From: Bacteroidetes bacterium HLUCCA01
GTDB lineage: Bacteria; Bacteroidota; Rhodothermia; Balneolales; HLUCCA01
Reading direction: 5' to 3'
Length of the DNA: 64,000 bases
NCBI GenBank assembly: GCA_001314545.1
Contig: LIHN01000009.1
Location: forward strand, 124,001 to 188,000
Below the pieces are notes generated by a model. The model was not told the DNA's origin and did no database searches. It saw only the letters and a program-made list of their open reading frames with translations. The translations under genes were made by a program, and so were the position numbers. Positions 57,865 to 64,000 of this stretch are shown here, one piece after another; within the stretch, counting starts at the first letter, position 1, and each line of letters starts with the position of its first letter.

Positions 57865-60819
57865 ATGAATACCTATCACAATCTAATTCAAAGTCTTCAC
57901 ACTGGATTCGTTAACCGGAAACTTGAGTCAAATCAAGCGTTCAGACCGTATCTCATTCTGAATGACCATCGTGCTGGAAAGAAAGTTCTTGCCACAATTC
58001 TAAAAGAGCTAAAAAATTGCGATGAATTCTGGTTTTCGGTCGCCTTTATTACAACAAGTGGCGTTGCAACCATTGTAGAAACGTTGAAAGAGCTTAACGA
58101 CGCAAATATCAAGGGTAAAATATTAACCTCACAATATTTGAACTTTACCCAACCCGAAGCCCTTCGTCGACTAAAGCAATTCAAGAATATCGAGCTTCGC
58201 ATTGCTACGGAGGGGAATTTTCATTCTAAAGGCTATCTCTTCCGAAAGGGAGACCTTTTCGACCTGATCATTGGTAGCAGCAATCTTACCGCATCCGCGC
58301 TCAGCTCAAATAGAGAGTGGAACCTTAAGGTTACGGCTACGGAACATAGTGATCTCATTTCCCAAACCGCACGTGAATTTGCTTTGGACTTTAAACAGTC
58401 TACGGTAGTAGATGATGCATTCATTGATCGCTATGAAAAACAATTTCAACAGCTAATTGAGCACAACAAACGATTACGCGAGAAAATGTATGACATTGAG
58501 TATCGCGAGATCAAGCCTAATTTGATGCAACGTGATGCATTATCCAATATTCGTCATCTCCGAGAAGCGGGAAAAAAGAAAGCCTTGCTGATTTCGGCCA
58601 CGGGTACAGGAAAAACCTATCTGTCAGCATTTGATGTGCGTGAATCGAAACCGAGAAAGCTTCTTTTTGTTGTGCATCGTCGAAATATCGCAGAAGCTTC
58701 CATGAAAGCATATGAGGCTTTGTTCAAAGGCAAAATCACAACCGGCCTTTATTCCGGTAGTGAACAAGATATGTATGCCGATTTTATTTTTAGCACTGTT
58801 CAAACGCTTTCTAAGGATGAACACCTTAAGCGTTTCACTAAGAATCATTTTGACTACATCGTCATAGACGAGACTCATCGTGCTGGCGCAACCTCGTACC
58901 AAAAAATCCTGGGCTATTTTGAGCCGGATTTCTTATTAGGCATGACCGCTACGCCCGAGCGAACGGATGGATTAGATGTGTTCAAGTTATTTGATTACAA
59001 CATCGCCTATGAAATCCGTTTGCACAAGGCTATGGAAGAAGATATGCTGAGTCCCTTCCATTATTATGGGGTTTCGGACTTATCCATTGACGGAAACTTG
59101 GTCGATGACGCTGCAGATTTCAATTTACTAACTGCTGAAGAACGTGTTAACAGGATTATAGATAAAGCAACGTTTTATGGCTGTGATGATGGAAACGTTC
59201 GAGGCCTAATTTTTTGCTCCAGAAAAGACGAGTGCCGTGCTTTGTCTGCGTTGTTCAATGAGAGAGGATATAAAACCATTGCGTTAACCGGCGAAGATCA
59301 AGAAGAAGCACGATCAAAGGCTATTTTGCGATTGGAAAGCGATGATCCAGCTGTCAAAATAGACTACATATTTACGGTAGACATCTTTAACGAGGGAATT
59401 GATATTCCGCGCGTTAATCAGATCATTATGCTTCGTCCTACCCAATCGGCTATCATTTTTGTGCAACAGCTTGGTAGAGGACTTCGAAAGATCGATGGCA
59501 AGGAATACTTAACTGTAATTGACTTCATTGGTAATTATCAGCGAAACTACTTGGTGCCAATAGCCCTTTACGGCGATAACAGCTACAACAAAGACACCCT
59601 TCGGAAGCTGATGTCTACTGGAAGTCAGTCCATCCCTGGTAGTTCTACGATTAACTTCGACAAGATTACCAAAGAGCGGATTTATGAAGCGATTGATAGT
59701 GCGAAGCTGAATCTTTCGAAGGATATGAAGAATGATTATCAGCTCTTGAAATATAAGTTGGGGCACATCCCAAGTATGTGCGACTTTGTAGAACATGGAT
59801 CAAGGGATCCGTTTACGTTTGTTGATGCAAAGAAATCGTATTTCAATTTTGTGAAGTCCGTTGAGCGTGATATCGAGTTTAATATTGACGATGAATCCAG
59901 TCGCCTCCTTGCGTTTTTGTCTACTGAAGTAAATAACACAAAGCGTATAGAAGAATCGCATCTCCTTCATTTACTCATCACACATGGATCTATAACCCAT
60001 GATGATTTTCGGGCATTTATAAAGGAACGCTATGGATACCAACCATCCGATGCGACTATAGCTTCCGCTGTGAATAATGTCAATTTGAGCTTTGTCACCC
60101 AAAACTTCGAAGGCAAGCTTAAGCGGATATCTGACATATTTGGGTTTAAAAACCTGTCCTACGATGGCAATAGCATTGAATTGCATGAATCGCTCGTAGA
60201 TAGACTCCGAAATGAGCAATTCAAAGCATACCTGTTAGACAACATTCGTTGTGCCATCAAATTATATGATGCGGATTTCAATAGTGATCATTTTTTTGAT
60301 GGTTTTCAGCTGTATCGCAAGTATTCGCGAAAGGACGTATTCCGAATTCTAAACTGGGATAAGAATCCGTTAGCACAGAATGTAGGTGGTTATATAATTG
60401 CTCCGAATAAAGAGAATTGTCCGGTATTTGTGAATTATCATAAGCATGACAACATCTCTGCCACAACCAATTATGATGATGTGTTTATTAATAGACAAGA
60501 ATTTCAATGGATGTCTAAATCCAATCGAAATTTAAAGAGTCCTGATGTGGTCGCAATTCGCAATAGCCATAGTGATTCGAATGACTTATTTGGCAGCAAT
60601 GAAGCTTCTGGAATGCGTATTCCACTATTCATCAAAAAAAGCAACGATGAGGGAACCGACTTCTATTTCATGGGAGATGTGAAACCTATTGACGAGTCCT
60701 TTGAAGAAACCCATCTGAAGGATTATAATGGTAATAAGGTCTCAGTGGTTAAGTTAGTCTTCAAGCTCGATCGGGCTGTGGATGATAATATTTATGAGTA
60801 TATAGCGGATACTGTTTAA
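57865..60819 (+). CDS. PLD-nuclease/SF2-helicase/DUF3427 protein (second copy type)
   Basis: This 984-residue protein has the same domain order as the larger helicase at 41232 but without internal repeats. It has a phospholipase-D nuclease (GNFHSKGYLFRKGDLFDLI, GSSNLTASALSSN, about residues 118-150), an SF2 helicase (ISATGTGKTYLSAFD about 244, VIDETHRAGATSY about 332, [19 protein letters not shown]), then a 380-residue C-terminal DUF3427 part ending VSVVKLVFKLDRAVDD. AT-rich, unlike its C-rich counterpart, so the two were acquired separately. With the NUDIX gene it forms a likely DNA-targeting defence unit. Confidence 0.9.
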   Translation: MNTYHNLIQSLHTGFVNRKLESNQAFRPYLILNDHRAGKKVLATILKELKNCDEFWFSVAFITTSGVATIVETLKELNDANIKGKILTSQYLNFTQPEALRRLKQFKNIELRIATEGNFHSKGYLFRKGDLFDLIIGSSNLTASALSSNREWNLKVTATEHSDLISQTAREFALDFKQSTVVDDAFIDRYEKQFQQLIEHNKRLREKMYDIEYREIKPNLMQRDALSNIRHLREAGKKKALLISATGTGKTYLSAFDVRESKPRKLLFVVHRRNIAEASMKAYEALFKGKITTGLYSGSEQDMYADFIFSTVQTLSKDEHLKRFTKNHFDYIVIDETHRAGATSYQKILGYFEPDFLLGMTATPERTDGLDVFKLFDYNIAYEIRLHKAMEEDMLSPFHYYGVSDLSIDGNLVDDAADFNLLTAEERVNRIIDKATFYGCDDGNVRGLIFCSRKDECRALSALFNERGYKTIALTGEDQEEARSKAILRLESDDPAVKIDYIFTVDIFNEGIDIPRVNQIIMLRPTQSAIIFVQQLGRGLRKIDGKEYLTVIDFIGNYQRNYLVPIALYGDNSYNKDTLRKLMSTGSQSIPGSSTINFDKITKERIYEAIDSAKLNLSKDMKNDYQLLKYKLGHIPSMCDFVEHGSRDPFTFVDAKKSYFNFVKSVERDIEFNIDDESSRLLAFLSTEVNNTKRIEESHLLHLLITHGSITHDDFRAFIKERYGYQPSDATIASAVNNVNLSFVTQNFEGKLKRISDIFGFKNLSYDGNSIELHESLVDRLRNEQFKAYLLDNIRCAIKLYDADFNSDHFFDGFQLYRKYSRKDVFRILNWDKNPLAQNVGGYIIAPNKENCPVFVNYHKHDNISATTNYDDVFINRQEFQWMSKSNRNLKSPDVVAIRNSHSDSNDLFGSNEASGMRIPLFIKKSNDEGTDFYFMGDVKPIDESFEETHLKDYNGNKVSVVKLVFKLDRAVDDNIYEYIADTV

Positions 60820-60946
60820 GAGTGATTGTATATCTTTTTGTGTATCAATGCTTAATTGATTCGACTGTTAACGATTATGTAGCAAAGATCATATCAATTA
60901 TATTGCTGCAACCATTCGCATCCCCTTTAACAAAACGTCTTTGTGT

Positions 60947-63085
60947 ATGAATAAACTACGGCAAGTCATCCAACGACTAGAGCGAGAAGAGCACCTCATC
61001 CATTTTTTAGATGCTGCTGAAAAACTCTACCACCATCTTGGCTTGACTAGGGATAACCCCAAAACCGCCGTGACAGTACTAAACAACCCAAAATGGAGGC
61101 TGGGTGTTAACCTCCATGCCCGGCTTGTTCTGGCTCTGTATAACAAACAGGGGAAAGACAAACTCTGGATAACAATGCGCAAATCTGACGCAATTAAGAT
61201 TAAAGAGATTGAACGAATTAGCGACAACTCTTTTGCACTTCAGAAGGGTGAAGATGACGATGTGGTTGCCGTTACGGTCAGTGCCAAACAGTTTATTCGC
61301 CAGAAAGATGAACTACTAAGTGGGTTGCTAGCAATGGCAGGGATTTACAGCGACCTCAGGAAATCTACCAACTATAAAAAGTACCATAACCACGAATTGG
61401 AAGAGCTTATCACCAGTCCTACTTTACGTGAAGAACTGCTAAAGGATTCTGAAACATTCTATTTCAAGCATCTAATACATCGATATAAAGAGTACTGGGG
61501 AACAGCTCCGGTAGACGATGAGATATTTAAGTGGAAAGCTATCTCTCATTTTCAACGCCATTTTGACATGGATGCCGAAAACTTTGGTGCTATGTTAAAA
61601 GAGTGTTTCTCTGAACATACCAGGTTGTTTTATCACATCGGCTTAAGCGCTTTTCACTACATGGCAAGCTACAATCCGGATGCGATTAAAGACATTTTCA
61701 CCACGATTTCAAATCATGAAATGAGCCTATCAGCTCGTTTTAGTGCGGCCAGGCAAATGGCGGAAGAAATTGCCCGGCAGATATCAGACGATACGGCTAA
61801 ACCATTCAAACAACACTTCGATGAACGTCAGATGTCGGTAATCCTTGCATCTATGTTCCCAGATCGATATCCCATTTACAAAAATGACATCTACCAATTA
61901 CTCCTGGAACAGGTTTCCGGTGATAAACCTGCTTTGGCAGGGCTTAAGTACGAGCACTACTCCCAGCTGGCTGAACAATTTCGAGATACTATTAGTCGCG
62001 ACAAGGAACTGCAGTCACTCATCGATGAACGCATTGATGGCCATCCATTTAACTGGGATTCTTCCTTACTCATATTCCAAGATATTTTGTGGGTAAATAA
62101 ACGCATGAACGACACTGAGCCGGATGAATATGGGGAGAAAGATGATAGTAATGGAAATACTTCTGGCGAGTCGCAGGAATTGGATGTGGCAAAACTTGAA
62201 TTGACTGGTGAGAATATCCTCTATACCCGTGATGATATCCAAAATGACCTCTTCATGGATATCGGCAAGGTAGATGAAATTGTCGAATTACTCCTGTATA
62301 AAAAGAACATCATTCTTCAAGGTCCACCCGGTACCGGAAAAACATTCTTTGCAAAGCGTTTAGCCTGGTATATCATGGGTGAAAAAGATAACGATCGTAT
62401 CACGACCGTTCAGTTTCATCCATCATACTCTTATGAAGACTTCATCCGGGGGTACCGTCCGGTCAAAGATAAATTTGAGCTACGCGATGGATTGTTCATG
62501 GACGTATGCGAACAGGCACGTGCAAATCCGGAACTGAAGTACTTCATGGTAATAGATGAAATTAACAGAGGCAACCTGAGCAAGGTGTTTGGCGAACTGA
62601 TGCTTTTGATTGAGCATGATAAGCGAGGACCAGCTCACGCACTCACCCTGCCTTATTTCCGGGATAATGAGCCCGAATTCTACATACCGGAGAATGTGTA
62701 TCTGATTGGAACTATGAATACAGCTGATCGTTCCTTGGCAATGGTAGACTATGCACTTAGACGCAGGTTTGTGTTTATAACGATGGACCCCCAGCTGAAT
62801 GCTGCATTTAAAAAATATCTACAGCACTTGGGGCTGAATGAGGGTATTGCTGAAAAATGGGTTGAAAAAATCGAGTGGCTTAATGAACAGATTCGGTCAG
62901 ATTCAAGTCTAGGCGAGTCATTTTGTATTGGTCAAAGCTATTTCTGTACAGGTCAACCTATTGATGACCCTAAACGAAAGTTTGAACAAATAATCCGTTT
63001 TGAAATCGAGCCTCTTCTGCATGAATATTGGTTCGACGACGAGAAAAAAGTACGTCGTTTAATCACGGAGTTGTTGATGGCATGA
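60947..63085 (+). CDS. mcrB: McrB-like AAA+ GTPase/ATPase of a modification-dependent restriction system
   Basis: 712 residues from ATG 60947; a TTG two codons earlier is less likely. The N-terminal 440 residues are a target-recognition region of no family I can name (KLRQVIQRLEREEHLIHFLD). The AAA+ motor has Walker A LQGPPGTGKTFFAKRL (about 456), FHPSYSYEDFIRGYRPV, Walker B FMVIDEINRGNLSKVFGELM and the signature YLIGTMNTADRSLAMVDYAL then RRRFVF. McrB hexamers drive the McrC nuclease on methylated DNA. The stop overlaps the mcrC ATG by 4 bases. Confidence 0.94.
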   Translation: MNKLRQVIQRLEREEHLIHFLDAAEKLYHHLGLTRDNPKTAVTVLNNPKWRLGVNLHARLVLALYNKQGKDKLWITMRKSDAIKIKEIERISDNSFALQKGEDDDVVAVTVSAKQFIRQKDELLSGLLAMAGIYSDLRKSTNYKKYHNHELEELITSPTLREELLKDSETFYFKHLIHRYKEYWGTAPVDDEIFKWKAISHFQRHFDMDAENFGAMLKECFSEHTRLFYHIGLSAFHYMASYNPDAIKDIFTTISNHEMSLSARFSAARQMAEEIARQISDDTAKPFKQHFDERQMSVILASMFPDRYPIYKNDIYQLLLEQVSGDKPALAGLKYEHYSQLAEQFRDTISRDKELQSLIDERIDGHPFNWDSSLLIFQDILWVNKRMNDTEPDEYGEKDDSNGNTSGESQELDVAKLELTGENILYTRDDIQNDLFMDIGKVDEIVELLLYKKNIILQGPPGTGKTFFAKRLAWYIMGEKDNDRITTVQFHPSYSYEDFIRGYRPVKDKFELRDGLFMDVCEQARANPELKYFMVIDEINRGNLSKVFGELMLLIEHDKRGPAHALTLPYFRDNEPEFYIPENVYLIGTMNTADRSLAMVDYALRRRFVFITMDPQLNAAFKKYLQHLGLNEGIAEKWVEKIEWLNEQIRSDSSLGESFCIGQSYFCTGQPIDDPKRKFEQIIRFEIEPLLHEYWFDDEKKVRRLITELLMA

Positions 63086-64000
63086 GTTCAGCTATACCAA
63101 TTGAGAACCTATGTTATATGCTTAGCTATGCATGGGATATTCCGATTACAAGCAAGCACAAGGAATCGGGCATTGACGACTTTGAATCCCCTATTGAGTG
63201 GTTTTCCAGGTTACTATTGGTTGAGTGCAGTTACATATTCAGAAAAGGACTGCAAGTTGATTACAAGCCTGAGTTTGACGTTCTAAAAAAGGTGAGAGGT
63301 AGAATCAATGTTCGTGAAACAGCGCGTTTGATGTATCTCAAACATACTAGTGTATCATGTAATTTTGATGAGCTTTCAACACATACTACACTAAATATCA
63401 TTTTAAAATCGACTTTAACTTATTTATTGAGATCATATGATATCACAGCCTCCACAAGAAAACAACTTCGTGGCTTTTTCATCAAATTGGGTGATGTACC
63501 AATTCTGGATCCTTCTGGAATCGTATCTATAAACATTGGATACACCCGAAGCAACCGCTACTACCAACTGGCGATACATATCTGCAAATTAATCGCCTCC
63601 CAAATCTCTGTACACCAAGTAGGGAATGCTACTCTTTTCATCGACTACGAACGTGATCACGCAGCTTTAGCCCGGCTGTTCGAAAGTTTTGTACGAAATT
63701 ATTACACCCGCCACTTGACTGATGCTAAGGTTGGAGCGACAAACATCCACTGGAATTTTAATCCCACGGATGCAGCATCACGAGATATACTGCCCATCAT
63801 GCGTACAGATATTGTAATTGAAAAATCAGATCAGATAGTTATTGCTGACACCAAATTTTATGGAAGAGCCACCGGATTCAGGGAATATGAATCAGGAAAC
63901 AGGGAATCTTTACATTCTGGTCATTTGTATCAGCTAACTAGCTATATGACCCATTTTGCAAATGGCCATAACAAAGCATTAAAGGGTTTATTACTCTATG
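63082..64000 (+). CDS. mcrC: McrC-like nuclease subunit (runs off the right edge)
   Basis: The frame starting MSSAIPIENLCYMLSYAWD is the typical McrC/DUF2357 opening and stays open to the window end (306 codons seen). The PD-(D/E)xK nuclease core is visible: MRTDIVIEKSDQIVIADTKF, with Asp near residue 242 and Asp-Thr-Lys near 256-258. Together with McrB it cleaves modified DNA. The C-terminus lies outside the window. Confidence 0.92.
   Translation, partial: MSSAIPIENLCYMLSYAWDIPITSKHKESGIDDFESPIEWFSRLLLVECSYIFRKGLQVDYKPEFDVLKKVRGRINVRETARLMYLKHTSVSCNFDELSTHTTLNIILKSTLTYLLRSYDITASTRKQLRGFFIKLGDVPILDPSGIVSINIGYTRSNRYYQLAIHICKLIASQISVHQVGNATLFIDYERDHAALARLFESFVRNYYTRHLTDAKVGATNIHWNFNPTDAASRDILPIMRTDIVIEKSDQIVIADTKFYGRATGFREYESGNRESLHSGHLYQLTSYMTHFANGHNKALKGLLLY

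Overview
The window looks like a chromosomal piece of a Bacteroidota-lineage bacterium, with about 50-55% GC in its core. I favour the Balneolia/Rhodothermia side. Supporting signs are a C-terminal sorting domain with the YPNPFNPST motif (type IX secretion style), a PorV/PorQ-type outer-membrane protein, a batC-batD-batE cluster, bacillithiol synthesis (bshA), a long SecA with a C-terminal zinc motif, and few Shine-Dalgarno sites. The lineage is an inference from family content, not a measured placement.

Positions 1-37,000 are mostly ordinary housekeeping DNA. The minus strand of the first 6.4 kb carries yebC, batC, batD, batE, an M20 dipeptidase and the start of a PorV/PorQ-like gene. Then come bshA and a GCS2-type carboxylate-amine ligase, trxB, a large receiver-PAS-histidine kinase, a PocR/AraC regulator divergent from an aromatic amino acid hydroxylase, yifB (comM), secA, the rpmH-rnpA-yidD-yidC cluster, an HsdR_N protein, a CYTH protein, an SGNH hydrolase, an ECF sigma trio, katG, a sulfurtransferase, DUF502, a BOF-fold protein and two secreted surface proteins. 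Several gaps hold short tandem repeats or hairpins. No rRNA, tRNA or CRISPR array was recognised.

From about 37,000 to the right edge the window becomes an accessory island rich in conflict and defence genes, with shifting base composition and many broken genes. In order it holds: a Fic protein with iterated operator-like repeats; a short TetR; a tripartite hipB-hipS-hipT toxin-antitoxin operon with palindromic operators; a gene remnant; a PLD-nuclease/SF2-helicase/DUF3427 protein containing two different in-frame tandem arrays; a truncated tyrosine recombinase; an AT-rich two-gene cassette (phosphoribosyltransferase-like plus NADAR) bounded by integron-like sites; a GmrSD-like DUF262/DUF1524 protein; a three-activity exonuclease-RecQ-UvrD fusion; a decayed HNH gene; HIT, HNH and NUDIX genes next to a second PLD/DUF3427 helicase; and mcrB with the start of mcrC.

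The strongest candidates for something undescribed are three. (1) The cassette at 45,488-47,225 has GTTGGGC at its left end, an attC-like folded site at its right end, and an integrase relic reading toward it; it carries a PRTase-NADAR pair that looks like a nucleotide- or NAD-based conflict module. (2) An array of seven 15-bp palindromes sits at exact 45-bp spacing inside the helicase gene at 44,042-44,326. (3) The single-chain exonuclease-RecQ-UvrD protein occupies 50,024-54,907.
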